This document shows, piece after piece, positions 8,367 to 16,844 of a stretch of 64,000 nt of DNA. The stretch is from NCBI RefSeq assembly GCF_019448085.1, contig NZ_JAGFNZ010000002.1, positions 1 to 64,000 on the forward strand, given 5' to 3'. This DNA comes from Caproiciproducens faecalis (GTDB lineage: Bacteria > Bacillota > Clostridia > Oscillospirales > Acutalibacteraceae). Positions within the stretch are counted from its first letter, which is position 1, and the number at the start of each line of letters is the position of its first letter. The position numbers and the translations under genes are program-made. The notes beneath the pieces are model-generated. The model ran no database searches and was not told where the DNA came from. It worked only from the letters and a program-made list of their open reading frames with translations.

Positions 8367-9068
8367 ATGATTGCTGTTGGGGCGGCCGTCGTTATAGTTG
8401 CTGTATTGCTAACAGTTATCTTTAAGACGGCAGGCGGCAATCTGGACGTGGTGGGAAAGGAATCCATTACCTCGTTTGAAAGTATATTAAAAGCAGTACC
8501 GGATAAAGTAACAGCAGACCAAACAAACGCGGGCTGGTCACTGGCAGCTCCCGACGGTTCCGTTCGCTTCATTTGGAGCGAGGATTACAGCAAGAGCCCT
8601 CTGCATGATGTGATGCTTGAATTTGATGCGGAACCCTTTGTAAATGCCGGACTTGATAAAAGCAAACTGCCGAAAAATTATGCGGCATATGATGAGATGC
8701 TGATGGTTGGAACCAAATTGGGAAATAATAAGCTGACTTATAAGGGCGACCCGACGCCTCTTGCAGCCTATGAGCAAATTGTTGGCAAATACCGTAGCTC
8801 TATCGGTTACCATACGGCTTTGGACCATTACAATGTAAATCTTGGCAACGGGAATCTGTTTGAATGGGCAAAAGACATGAAAATCAACAAATCTACGAAC
8901 GAGAATCAGGACAAGGACATCGTATTTGTCCTGAACCCCGAGCCGCTGATTGCAGCTGGGGTTAATCCCGATAAGGTCAAGGGTTGGGTCTACACCACAG
9001 TGAAAGTCGATATAGACGGAAAACCCACAGATGTGTATAAATTTTTAAAACCCTTTAATTTACAGTAA
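8367..9068 (+). CDS. membrane-anchored protein of unknown function in the copper operon (start affected by a frameshift)
   Basis: The intact frame begins at 8367 and encodes 233 residues: a hydrophobic helix at the N terminus (VGAAVVIVAVLLTVIF) and a soluble domain of about 210 residues with no motif I recognise. The natural start appears to be the ATG at 8347, which overlaps the copA stop as ATGA. In the present sequence that frame hits TGA after seven codons. One extra A in the run at 8350-8356 would give MKKNSKVMIAVGAAV, a normal basic N terminus leading into the anchor. So this is a sequence error, a slippage-controlled start or a recent mutation. Its position between copA and copZ suggests an extracytoplasmic role in copper handling; the domain has no Cys or His cluster. 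Confidence 0.6.
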   Translation: MIAVGAAVVIVAVLLTVIFKTAGGNLDVVGKESITSFESILKAVPDKVTADQTNAGWSLAAPDGSVRFIWSEDYSKSPLHDVMLEFDAEPFVNAGLDKSKLPKNYAAYDEMLMVGTKLGNNKLTYKGDPTPLAAYEQIVGKYRSSIGYHTALDHYNVNLGNGNLFEWAKDMKINKSTNENQDKDIVFVLNPEPLIAAGVNPDKVKGWVYTTVKVDIDGKPTDVYKFLKPFNLQ

Positions 9069-9087
9069 ATAAACAAAAGGAGTCAGT

Positions 9088-9294
9088 ATGGAAAAAATAT
9101 TATTCAATGTAAACGGTATGTCCTGCGAGCATTGTGTCAGGTCAATCACTAAGGCAGTCAGCGCACTGTCGGGAATTGGAGGCGTTTCGGTCAGTCTGGA
9201 CGCCAAAACCGTGGAAGTGGAGTATGACCCTGCGAAAAGTTCGCCGGACCAGATTAAATCAGAGATTGAAGATCAGGGCTATGATGTAGTTTAG
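9088..9294 (+). CDS. copZ: CopZ-like copper chaperone
   Basis: A 68-residue single heavy-metal-associated domain. The metal site GMSCEHCVRSI (Cys13 and Cys16) lies in the first loop, and the rest shows the beta-alpha-beta-beta-alpha-beta pattern, ending QGYDVV. The size is exactly that of CopZ/Atx1 chaperones, which deliver Cu(I) to the N-terminal domains of CopA. It follows the unknown anchored gene by 19 bases with AAAGGAG as ribosome-binding site, and is last in the copper operon. Two hairpin terminators follow. Confidence 0.93.
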   Translation: MEKILFNVNGMSCEHCVRSITKAVSALSGIGGVSVSLDAKTVEVEYDPAKSSPDQIKSEIEDQGYDVV

Positions 9295-9300
9295 TAGTCC

Positions 9301-9386
9301 AAAGGGGAGCCGCCAACCAAGCGACTCCCCTTTTCGTACGGCCAAAAAAGCGGTGGTATCGTTATGCGTTACCACCGCTTCTTTTT
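9301..9386. terminator. two consecutive terminators after copZ
   Basis: The first hairpin (9301-9334) is GGGGAGCCGC / GCGACTCCCC followed by TTTT, and ends the copper operon. The second (9344-9386) is AAGCGGTGGTA / TACCACCGCTT, with A and T tracts on both sides, so it can also stop the minus-strand transcript arriving from the SDR gene at 9497. Confidence 0.8.
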
Positions 9387-9496
9387 GCCAATTCTTATCA
9401 GATCAACAATTTTACCTAAACCGGTAGAGCCTATCCCTACGAAAGAATAACAGACTCGCTTGACTTTATGTCCGTAACCGCTTTTATCTCAAACGG

Positions 9497-10306
9497 TTAA
9501 AAGTTTGTGTCATAATCCCAAGGCTGACCACCGCAGACGCAACCGCCGTCAACGCGGTATTCGCAGCCGGTGATGTAGGAGGAAGCGTCCGAAGCGAGGA
9601 GCAGACACACGCCCGCAATATCCTCCGGATAACCGGGACGGTTAAGCGCGATGCGGTCGAGCAGGTATTTGCTGCGCGTCGGGTGCGCCCAAGTCACAGT
9701 TGTAAGATCCGTTTTGATGTGCCCGGGGCTGATGCAGTTGGCGCGGATATTGTATTTTGCCCACTCCACAGCCATAGAACGTGTCAGCGAAAGAAGTCCG
9801 CATTTTGTTGCGCCGTAAACAGAACAACCACCCAGGACAGGCCCTGTGTTATGCGAGCCAATATTGATGACGCTTCCGCATTTTTTCTCTTTCATATATG
9901 GCGCGACAGCCTGTGAAACAAAGAATGCGCCTTTGAGGTTGATCGCCATAATTCTGTCGTAGGTAGCTTCGTCAACGTCGACAAGTCCCTCGCGCTTGTT
10001 GATTCCTGCACAGTTTACAAGAATATCGATCTTCCCGTATTCAGCCACGACAGCCTTTACCGCCGTGTCAATGCTCTCGCGCTTTGTAACGTCAAGAATA
10101 ACGGCAGACGCTGTGCCGCCCGCGTCTTCAATAAGTTTTTTGCGCTTATCCAAAGCTTCGGCGTTGATATCGCACAGCGCGACGGACGCACCCGCTCCCG
10201 CCAGCGTCGACGCAAGTTCTCCACCAATGCCGCCGCCCGCTCCTGTGAACAGGACTGTTTTTCCTTCAAGCGAAAACATTTTAAGTAAATTTTCAGCTAC
10301 ACCCAT
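9497..10306 (-). CDS. SDR-family oxidoreductase, gluconate 5-dehydrogenase-like
   Basis: A 269-residue classical short-chain dehydrogenase. It has the NAD(P)-binding TGAGGGIGG (about residue 20), the NCAGINKR structural motif, the catalytic Ser in NIGSHN and YGATK as the Tyr/Lys pair, with a C-terminal YITGCEYRVDGG. An Asp after the second strand (ALCDIN) suggests NAD preference. The closest type I can name is gluconate 5-dehydrogenase/IdnO-like sugar-acid or polyol dehydrogenases. The ATG at 10306 is chosen because GGGGAGG lies 8 bases upstream. It is the last gene of a minus-strand operon with a tartronate-semialdehyde-reductase-like enzyme and a split transketolase, so it probably oxidises a sugar acid or polyol to the keto form. 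Confidence 0.8.
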   Translation of the reverse strand: MGVAENLLKMFSLEGKTVLFTGAGGGIGGELASTLAGAGASVALCDINAEALDKRKKLIEDAGGTASAVILDVTKRESIDTAVKAVVAEYGKIDILVNCAGINKREGLVDVDEATYDRIMAINLKGAFFVSQAVAPYMKEKKCGSVINIGSHNTGPVLGGCSVYGATKCGLLSLTRSMAVEWAKYNIRANCISPGHIKTDLTTVTWAHPTRSKYLLDRIALNRPGYPEDIAGVCLLLASDASSYITGCEYRVDGGCVCGGQPWDYDTNF

Positions 10307-10374
10307 TAAAAATTCCTCCCCTAAACGGGGACAGCTGCGAAAGCCGTCCCCGCGCATAATAGTTTCTTGTTATT

Positions 10375-11262
10375 TTATTTGCCAATCTTCGTTCCAGAAA
10401 CTTTCGCGTAGTAATTTGCCAAACTGCTGTGATCCTCCTGACCACGTCCGTCTGCATGGAGCGTCTGCAGCATTTCCATTACCGCGGCTGTCAGCGGCAG
10501 CGGGGAACCGACGCCGTGTCCGGTTTCGAGTGCATTGTTCAGGTCTTTGATGTGCAGGTCAACTTTAAAGCCAGGTTTGAAGTTGCCGTCGATCATCATT
10601 GGAACCTTTGCGTTCATTACGGTGGAACCCGCAAGACCGCCCTTAATTGCTTCAAAAACAAGCTGCGGGTCTACACCGGCTTTTTTAGCCAGCGTAAATG
10701 CCTCTGCGCAGGCTGCAATGTTGCAGGCCACAACGACCTGATTTGCAAGCTTGGTCGTATTGCCCGCACCGATTGTTCCACAATATACCGCTGAAGCGCC
10801 CATCTTCAGCAAAATGTCCTCTTTGACACTCTCAAATATTTCTTTATCGCCGCCAACCATAATGGAAAGCGTACCGTCGACCGCTTTCGGCTCGCCGCCG
10901 GATACCGGCGCATCGATCATTTTAATCCCTTTTGCAGCACAGGCTTTGTGAATCTCCTGAGAAGCGAGCGGTGCAATCGAGGACATGTCGATCAGGACGG
11001 TACCGGCCTTCGCGCCTTCCAGCACACCATTTTCGCCCATGACCACTGTTTTTACATGGGGGGAGTTAGGGAGCATGGTAATAATCAGGGAACACTGTTC
11101 AGCAACAGCTTTTGAGGAAGCAACGGATTTTGCACCGGCCGCCACTACATCGTCAACATTTGCCTGCACTACATCGAACACGACTAATTCATGTCCGGCC
11201 TTCATAAGATTTTTTGCCATGGGTTTCCCCATAATGCCAAGTCCGATAAAACCTATTTTCAT
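10375..11262 (-). CDS. garR: 2-hydroxy-3-oxopropionate reductase family protein, copy 1
   Basis: A 295-residue beta-hydroxyacid dehydrogenase of the GarR/GlxR/3-hydroxyisobutyrate type. It has the N-terminal Rossmann motif GFIGLGIMGKPMAKN, the substrate-binding DAPVSGGEPKA stretch (about residues 118-128) and the catalytic Lys in GAGNTTKLANQ (about 170). The expected reaction is NAD(P)H-dependent reduction of tartronate semialdehyde to glycerate. The start at 11262 is preferred over an ATG two codons earlier because GGAGG sits 9 bases upstream. The protein differs from the copy at 23422 at only three residues, and the two genes are almost identical in DNA but inverted relative to each other. 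It lies between the SDR and the split transketolase of the minus-strand module. Confidence 0.85.
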   Translation of the reverse strand: MKIGFIGLGIMGKPMAKNLMKAGHELVVFDVVQANVDDVVAAGAKSVASSKAVAEQCSLIITMLPNSPHVKTVVMGENGVLEGAKAGTVLIDMSSIAPLASQEIHKACAAKGIKMIDAPVSGGEPKAVDGTLSIMVGGDKEIFESVKEDILLKMGASAVYCGTIGAGNTTKLANQVVVACNIAACAEAFTLAKKAGVDPQLVFEAIKGGLAGSTVMNAKVPMMIDGNFKPGFKVDLHIKDLNNALETGHGVGSPLPLTAAVMEMLQTLHADGRGQEDHSSLANYYAKVSGTKIGK

Positions 11263-11329
11263 ATCCATAAACCTCCGTAAAAAGAGAATTTTCCTTTTGT
11301 ATCCGCTGAATTGGCGTTATTTCCGGCCT

Positions 11330-12253
11330 TTATTTTACCGATAAAATCGCCTTGACGATGTGATCCTTCGTAATGCCGAAATGTTCGAGCAGCTCGGTGT
11401 AATTGTGCGCGCTACAGCCAAATGTGTCCTCAACGCCGACGAACTCAATCGGTTTGCGGGACTTGCGCAGTGCTTCCGCAATAGCGCTGCCCAATCCGCC
11501 AACGATGTTGTGCTCCTCCGCTGTGACAACGGCTTCGCAATCTGCGGCAAGCTCGATGATTTTCTCGTCGTTCAGCGGTTTGATTGTACTAACGTTGACA
11601 ACTTTGACAGAAACTTCGTCTTTCAGCGCTTCCGCTGCCGCGAGTGCAAGGCTTACCGGGTATCCCGTCGCAAACACAACAACGTCTTTGCCCTCTTTGA
11701 GCACAGATGGTTCGCCAATCTTGAACGGCTTGCCCTCTGGGGTAACATTATCGTAGTCATTGCGGTTAACACGCAGGTAAACAGGGCCGCAGTAATCTGC
11801 GATCGCCTTTGTTGCCTCTACCATTTCATTGGCATCGGCGGGGTTGATAACAACCATATTGGGAATTGCTCTCATAATCGCCATGTCCTCAACGCTCTGG
11901 TGGGTCGCGCCGTCACCGAAGTCGGAAAGCCCCGCGGACGAACCGACGACTTTTACATTGAGTTTGCCGATCGCAATTGTCTGGCGAATCTGGTCATAGG
12001 CACGTCCAGCCGCAAATACGGCGAACGTGTTGACAAACGGAATCTTTCCGGTCTGGGCAAGCCCTGCCGCGACAGAAGTCATATTCGCTTCCGCGATACC
12101 CATTTCCAGGTGACGTTCCGGGTATTTCAGCTCAAACAGTTTCCCCATCGTAGAGCCGCCCAGATCAGCGTCAAGCACAAAGATATTGTTATTTTTTTCA
12201 CCGAGCGCAACAAGCGTTTCGCCGAATGCCGTTCTTTGGTTTACATAACCCAT
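11330..12253 (-). CDS. transketolase-like protein, C-terminal subunit (module 1)
   Basis: A 307-residue subunit carrying the pyrimidine-binding and C-terminal domains of transketolase. It has FELKYPERHLEMGIAEANM with the conserved Glu that activates thiamine diphosphate, the FAVFAAGRAYDQIR segment, SSAGLSDFGDGATHQ and the C-terminal TAEEHNIVGGLGSA. Bacteria and archaea often split transketolase in this way. The N-terminal subunit lies 13 bases upstream (12267-13094) in the same operon. The ATG at 12253 has AGGGGGG 7 bases upstream; an in-frame TTG two codons earlier is less likely. A second, diverged pair lies at 21603-23394. The donor and acceptor sugars are not evident; hydroxyacid enzymes around it suggest a sugar-acid substrate. 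Confidence 0.88.
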   Translation of the reverse strand: MGYVNQRTAFGETLVALGEKNNNIFVLDADLGGSTMGKLFELKYPERHLEMGIAEANMTSVAAGLAQTGKIPFVNTFAVFAAGRAYDQIRQTIAIGKLNVKVVGSSAGLSDFGDGATHQSVEDMAIMRAIPNMVVINPADANEMVEATKAIADYCGPVYLRVNRNDYDNVTPEGKPFKIGEPSVLKEGKDVVVFATGYPVSLALAAAEALKDEVSVKVVNVSTIKPLNDEKIIELAADCEAVVTAEEHNIVGGLGSAIAEALRKSRKPIEFVGVEDTFGCSAHNYTELLEHFGITKDHIVKAILSVK

Positions 12254-12266
12254 AATCAAGCCCCCC

Positions 12267-13094
12267 TTACGCTTTCAGCTCGTCAAGAGCCTTTTGGTAT
12301 GTTTCTTCCGTCAGAGTACCGTTGTGGAAGCCTACAACACCCTCGGCAAAGCTGACGCCCTTACCTTTGATTGTGTGTGCGATAATTACCGTCGGCTGTC
12401 CTTTGACTTCGTCGGCGGCATCGAGCGCTGTGAGGATTTCTTCGATGTTGTGCCCGTCTATCTCAATGACATTCCAGCCGAAAGCTTTCCATTTTTCAGG
12501 CAGGGGGTTTGTGTCAAAACGATCGCATACCTTACCCTGCGCCTGCAATGTGTTCTGGTCTACTATGGCCACAAGGTTATCCGCTTTGAAGACCTTCGCC
12601 GCCATAGCCGCTTCCCAAATCTGACCCTCGGCGATTTCGCCGTCGCCGCATATTACATAGACGTTCGCGGGAATTTTATCCGCTTTAAGTCCGAGTGCCA
12701 TGCCGAGACCGATGGAAAGTCCCTGCCCGAGAGAGCCTGTACCGGCCTCAATTCCGGGAGTTTTGCGGACATCGGGGTGCCCTTGCAGCATCGCGCCGAT
12801 TTCCTTGGTGTGCTTCAGCTCTTCAACAGGAAAATACCCCGCTTCGGCAAGTGCCGAATATTGCAGGATCGCCGCGTGTCCTTTGCTGAGCAGAAAACGG
12901 TCGCGGTCGGGTTTCTTCGGGTTTTTGGGGTCGTGGTTCATCTTGTGAAAATACAGAGCTGCGACAATATCTGCGGAAGAGCCCGATCCGCCGAGATGCC
13001 CCGCGTGACCCACTCCCATACTGATTACCACGTCGCGGCGTAAAGTCTGTGCCTTTGCTTTGATGCTATCCAATAACTCTTTGGGATATGCCAT
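12267..13094 (-). CDS. transketolase-like protein, N-terminal subunit (module 1)
   Basis: A 275-residue thiamine-diphosphate-binding subunit. Visible family motifs are GHAGHLGGSGSSADI (residues about 29-43), SKGHAA, TGSLGQGLSIGLGMAL, the cofactor motif beginning GDGEIAEGQ and ending in the NTLQAQG region, and IAHTIKGKGVSF. Together with the following gene it forms a complete transketolase that transfers two-carbon ketol units. It opens the minus-strand transketolase-reductase-SDR operon, and a promoter-like element overlaps the end of livF just upstream (13330-13358). The ribosome-binding site is only GGGGGTT. A 260-base gap with a CTGCGGCA/TGCCGCAG hairpin separates it from livF. Confidence 0.88.
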   Translation of the reverse strand: MAYPKELLDSIKAKAQTLRRDVVISMGVGHAGHLGGSGSSADIVAALYFHKMNHDPKNPKKPDRDRFLLSKGHAAILQYSALAEAGYFPVEELKHTKEIGAMLQGHPDVRKTPGIEAGTGSLGQGLSIGLGMALGLKADKIPANVYVICGDGEIAEGQIWEAAMAAKVFKADNLVAIVDQNTLQAQGKVCDRFDTNPLPEKWKAFGWNVIEIDGHNIEEILTALDAADEVKGQPTVIIAHTIKGKGVSFAEGVVGFHNGTLTEETYQKALDELKA

Positions 13095-13329
13095 AAAAAA
13101 TCAACCCCCATTTCACATTTCATACCTGCGGCAGACATTTTTGCCGCAGAGAATACAAATTTTACAATCGCGCGGAAGATTGAATGCCGCCGGTTATTGC
13201 TGCCCGAAAGGCAATATTCGCACTCCCGCACGATATGTATGGCTGAGCCGCAACGCGGCCGCCCTCGCTGAATCTAAATTCTAAACCCGTACCAAGTCCC
13301 ACGACTCAATACCATTCGCTGCAAAGCGA

Positions 13330-13358
13330 TACATATATTGACAACTGTCAATTGTCAA
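13330..13358 (-). promoter_or_regulatory. candidate promoter for the module 1 transketolase operon
   Basis: On the minus strand TTGACA (13353-13358) is separated by 17 bases from TATGTA (13330-13335). The spacer holds TTGACA/TGTCAA repeats that are partly palindromic and could be an operator. The element overlaps the livF stop codon, so the transketolase genes could be expressed independently of the transporter. Confidence 0.5.
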
Positions 13359-14065
13359 ATTCCCAAATACGCCTTGCGTATGTCGGGGTTGGCGAGCAGT
13401 TCTGCGCTATTGTCGGCCATTACGACTTTTCCTGTTTCCAAGACGTAACCTCTGTCGGCAATTTGCAGCGCCTTAACGAGATTCTGCTCGATAATAAGCA
13501 TTGACGAGCCGTTTTCTTTCATTTTTTTCAGGATATGGAACACCTCGTCCACGACGATTGGCGCAAGCCCGAGTGACGGCTCGTCGAGGATGAGAAGCTG
13601 CGGTTCCATCATCATCGCACGCCCGATGGCAAGCATCTGCTGCTGACCACCTGACAGCGTACCGGCAAGATAGTTTTGTCTCTCCTTAAGAATCGGGAAT
13701 GTATCGAAAACCATTTTCAGCAGTTCCTGCCGTTTTGACTTTGTGCGCTTTGTGTAAGAGCCAAGAATCAAGTTATCTGTAATGGAAAGATTGCTGAGGA
13801 TACCGCGCCCCTGCGGGATGTGGGCAATGCCCATTTCAGCACGGGAATAAGCGTGTTTTGACGCAAGATCGTTGCCAAACCAGGAAATCGATCCCGACTG
13901 AATTTTCACTTCGCCCGATATTGTGCGGAGGATCGTTGTTTTGCCTGCGCCGTTTGAACCGACAAGTGCCACAACCTCGCCCTCGTTTACCGAAAGGTCG
14001 ATGTCAAAGAGGATTTTTAGGTCGCCGTAACCGGCGCAGACCTTTTCGAGTTTAAGCATCTCCAT
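13355..14065 (-). CDS. livF: branched-chain amino-acid-type ABC transporter ATP-binding protein LivF
   Basis: A 236-residue ABC ATPase of the LivF type. It has Walker A GSNGAGKTT (about residue 38), the Q-loop IAHIPQGRGI, the signature LSGGQQQM, Walker B LLILDEPSLGLAP and the LivF-typical LIIEQNLVKALQIADRGYVLETG. It is the last gene of a five-gene minus-strand transporter cluster and overlaps the end of livG by 14 bases. GGGGAGG lies 9 bases upstream of the ATG. The Liv family imports branched-chain amino acids, but relatives carry amides, urea, aromatic acids and other small organic molecules. The adjoining sugar-acid enzymes suggest that the cargo here is not an amino acid. Confidence 0.9.
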   Translation of the reverse strand: MEMLKLEKVCAGYGDLKILFDIDLSVNEGEVVALVGSNGAGKTTILRTISGEVKIQSGSISWFGNDLASKHAYSRAEMGIAHIPQGRGILSNLSITDNLILGSYTKRTKSKRQELLKMVFDTFPILKERQNYLAGTLSGGQQQMLAIGRAMMMEPQLLILDEPSLGLAPIVVDEVFHILKKMKENGSSMLIIEQNLVKALQIADRGYVLETGKVVMADNSAELLANPDIRKAYLGI

Positions 14066-14822
14066 TTTTGTAATCCTCCCCTAAGTACGCTCTGATAACC
14101 TCAGGCTTTTTCATAACTTCAAGGGGATCGCCCTCTGTCATAAAGTGACCTTCCTCCATAACCACCACACGGTTACACAGTTTCGTGACAGCAGACATAA
14201 CGTGCTCGATAAACAGAACCGTTATCCCCTGCTTGTTGATTTTGCGAACCATATCAAGGCTTGTTTCCATCTCGCTGGGTGTAAGCCCCGCAAGGCACTC
14301 GTCCAGCATCAGGATTCGCGGGCGAATTGCAAGTGCGCGCGCCATATCAAGCCATTTGCGCTTTTCGATAGGCAATTTGGTGCATTTCTGCTCTGCGATG
14401 TCGTCGAGCTGCACAAACTTCAGAATCTCTTCCGCTGCCTTATACGCCTCTTTGAGCGTACGGTTATACAGCATAGCGATCGTATAAATATTTTCAAACA
14501 CGGTCAAATCCGAGAAAGGTTTTGGGGTCTGAAAAGTTCTTCCCATACCCAGTTTAGCCCTGTTCGGCACAGACTGTTCTTTGAGCGTAACGGAACTGCC
14601 GTCGGCGTTATAATAAAGGATTTCGCCTTTGTCATGGATATAAACGCCTGTCATAAGGTTGACGGACGTGCTTTTACCGCAGCCGTTCGGTCCGATAAGT
14701 CCAAGGATTTCCCCCTCGTATATGGAGAAACTCAAATTATTGATGGCGTGTACGCCCCCGAAAGACTTATCCACATTTTTCAGTTCGATTATTTTTTTAC
14801 AGTTTTCAGGCAATTCTGTCAC
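14052..14822 (-). CDS. livG: ABC transporter ATP-binding protein LivG
   Basis: About 256 residues, with Walker [10 protein letters not shown], a Q-loop in [13 protein letters not shown] and Walker [12 protein letters not shown] with the usual LivG end segment [10 protein letters not shown]. The ABC signature is unusual: where LSxGQ-like residues are expected the protein reads [15 protein letters not shown]. LivG proteins often have LPYG there, but loss of the glycine is notable. The open frame extends far upstream into livM. The true start is probably GTG at 14822, or TTG at 14813, which has GGGGGTGA at ideal distance. The gene overlaps the livM end by about 17 bases, so translation is coupled. 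Confidence 0.85.
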   Translation of the reverse strand: MTELPENCKKIIELKNVDKSFGGVHAINNLSFSIYEGEILGLIGPNGCGKSTSVNLMTGVYIHDKGEILYYNADGSSVTLKEQSVPNRAKLGMGRTFQTPKPFSDLTVFENIYTIAMLYNRTLKEAYKAAEEILKFVQLDDIAEQKCTKLPIEKRKWLDMARALAIRPRILMLDECLAGLTPSEMETSLDMVRKINKQGITVLFIEHVMSAVTKLCNRVVVMEEGHFMTEGDPLEVMKKPEVIRAYLGEDYKNGDA

Positions 14823-15858
14823 CCCCGACCGTCTTTTTAGCGAAGTACTTCGCCTTAATATCTTCAACAATTGAAACGATGCCGTTCGGCTTGAACAGAA
14901 CCATAACCACGATGAGCAGACCGTAAAGTGCCCAGCCCGCGCCGCCGCCGCCCAAATCCTGCAAATAGGCATTGGAGAGTTCCAGCAGGGGTATTGAGAT
15001 CAGTGCGCCAACCAACGGTCCCCAGATTGTGCCCATACCGCCAAGGATTGCTACGATGCCGATACGCACCGACATATCCTGAGATGCAAGCGTGTTCGGA
15101 TCGGCAAAGCCGGTCTTAAAAACGTAGAGCATTCCGGTAAACGCCATCATCGCTGAACTAATAAGAAAGGCCTTCAGTTTGACGTTCTGCGATTTCATTC
15201 CGAGCGATTCCGCCGCGTCCTGATCCTCACAAATAGCCCTCAGATAATACCCGAGTTTGTGGCTGTCAATATAAACGACAATCAGCGTGGTGATAATCAT
15301 CCATATAAACGCCACGAAATAGTAAGGCAGATCCGTGTCGAAATGCAGCCCCCAAAGGGTGTTGCCACTGCGGATTTTGAAAGTAAGTCCGAGCGACCCG
15401 CCTGTGAAACGCTCAAAGTAAATCAACAGCTGCCGAAAGATTGTTGTACAGGCAATGGTCGCTATGGAGAAGAACACTCCGCGAAGCCTGAAGCATGGCC
15501 AGCCGATGACAACGGCGAGCAAAAGAGCCAGCGCGATTCCGAGCCATACGCTTATCCAGGGGGAAATGCCAAGCGCGGGAATAATTTTTCCGCCCGCCTG
15601 CCCCGAACCGGCAAACAGTATGATGGTTGTATACGCGCCGATTGAGAAGAAAATTGATGAAGCCCACGAGGTCTGCTTTCCGTATCCGCCGATGATATTC
15701 CAGGCGTTTCCAAGCGCGGCGAAGAAGAATACTTCCATAAGCACACGCGTAAAATAAGTCCTGCTTATCACAAACGGGAAAATCAGGCATATTACCATAA
15801 ATGCCAGCGCAACCGGGTGCTTTTTGATGGTCGCCGGGTTGAAAATATTCTTAATCAT
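14806..15858 (-). CDS. livM: ABC transporter permease LivM
   Basis: A 350-residue membrane protein with about nine hydrophobic segments. It shows the LivM pattern: [29 protein letters not shown] near residue 50, [13 protein letters not shown], then the conserved EAA-like loop [24 protein letters not shown] (around residues 210-235) that contacts the ATPase, followed by [15 protein letters not shown]. It pairs with LivH to form the import channel. The start codon overlaps the livH stop by one base, and livG starts inside its end. Confidence 0.9.
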   Translation of the reverse strand: MIKNIFNPATIKKHPVALAFMVICLIFPFVISRTYFTRVLMEVFFFAALGNAWNIIGGYGKQTSWASSIFFSIGAYTTIILFAGSGQAGGKIIPALGISPWISVWLGIALALLLAVVIGWPCFRLRGVFFSIATIACTTIFRQLLIYFERFTGGSLGLTFKIRSGNTLWGLHFDTDLPYYFVAFIWMIITTLIVVYIDSHKLGYYLRAICEDQDAAESLGMKSQNVKLKAFLISSAMMAFTGMLYVFKTGFADPNTLASQDMSVRIGIVAILGGMGTIWGPLVGALISIPLLELSNAYLQDLGGGGAGWALYGLLIVVMVLFKPNGIVSIVEDIKAKYFAKKTVGGDRIA

Positions 15859-16733
15859 TACGACGCACGTCCTTTCTTTCCGAAAAGTCCGTATGGCCTG
15901 ATTATCAACACCAGCATCAGCACTGCGTTGATTGCCGCCTGAGAGAGAAGCACACCAGCATAGGAACTTGTCATTGATTCAACCAGCCCGATGATCAGAC
16001 CGCCGATCAGCGCGCCCTTGATGTTGCCCAATCCGCCGAGAACCATTGCAGACATTGCTATGATAGAAAACTGGGAGCCTACTTTAGGCGACAGCAAAAA
16101 TATCGGAGAGATGAGCAGTCCCGAAATTCCCGCAAAAACTGTTCCTAAAGCGAACGCCGTGATAAAGACTATGCTGGTCTTTATTCCGAGGGATTCTGCT
16201 ATTACGCGGTTTTCGCTCGTCGCCCTCATAGCCCTGCCGATGTCGGTTGAGGCGAGGAACCAGTTGACGAACACGGCAAACGCCGCAGCAGCAATAAACG
16301 CGATAACCCTCGCTGTAGAAAGCGACACACTTCCGAGCGCAAGTGCCCCATTACGGAGCTGGTCAGATACCGCCACGCTCTTAAAGTCGGGCCCGAAAAT
16401 TAGCTGTATCACGTTCTGTATGATATAAGACAGCCCTATCGTCAGCAGAATATAGTTGCTGTCGCCCTTGCCGATCACCTTTTTGATGGTGGTGGAAAAG
16501 AAAATACAGCCCGCGAGGTACATCGCCGCGCCCACCGGAACAAGAAGCCAGTAGGGCAGGCTTCCCTGCGGCATCAGCGAATACATCGCGTAAGTAAAAT
16601 AAAGGCCCATAGCCAAAAAATCGCCTTGTGCGAAGTTGACTATTTTCATAACACCGTGAATCATTGTTATTCCCACGGCGACCAGCGCATAAACCCCGCC
16701 GATTAACAGCCCATTAATTATAACCTGAAGCAT
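15858..16733 (-). CDS. livH: ABC transporter permease LivH
   Basis: A 291-residue permease with eight or so membrane segments. Family signatures include YALVAVGITMIHGVMKIVNFAQGDFLAMG near the N terminus, LTIGLSYIIQNVIQLIFGP, the ATPase-contacting loop RATSENRVIAESLGIKTSIVF (about residues 180-200) and MVLGGLGNIKGALIGG. It is the second gene of the transporter cluster, about 110 bases after the solute-binding protein gene. The gap contains a strong GC hairpin likely to lower expression of the membrane and ATPase genes relative to the binding protein. Confidence 0.9.
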   Translation of the reverse strand: MLQVIINGLLIGGVYALVAVGITMIHGVMKIVNFAQGDFLAMGLYFTYAMYSLMPQGSLPYWLLVPVGAAMYLAGCIFFSTTIKKVIGKGDSNYILLTIGLSYIIQNVIQLIFGPDFKSVAVSDQLRNGALALGSVSLSTARVIAFIAAAAFAVFVNWFLASTDIGRAMRATSENRVIAESLGIKTSIVFITAFALGTVFAGISGLLISPIFLLSPKVGSQFSIIAMSAMVLGGLGNIKGALIGGLIIGLVESMTSSYAGVLLSQAAINAVLMLVLIIRPYGLFGKKGRAS

Positions 16734-16799
16734 TTTTTATCATTCTCCTCTTTACGGGGGTGATTTCCAAAATACGCGATGCGTAAATGAAAGATTAAG

Positions 16800-16831
16800 G
16801 ACGGGCGCGCGGCGCGTGCCGCGCGCCCGTC
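16800..16831 (-). other. 14-bp perfect GC hairpin between livK and livH
   Basis: GACGGGCGCGCGGC pairs perfectly with GCCGCGCGCCCGTC around a 4-base loop. No clear U tract follows on the minus strand, so a full terminator is unlikely. In binding-protein operons such hairpins typically protect the upstream mRNA from 3' decay and raise the binding protein to permease ratio. Confidence 0.7.
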
Positions 16832-16844
16832 TCCACTCAAGTTT

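Noticed and set aside
15259-15645. 128-codon plus-strand frame antisense to livM, and similar long frames opposite other genes
   Set aside because: The opposite-strand gene has clear family motifs. These frames lack ribosome-binding sites and arise from codon structure.
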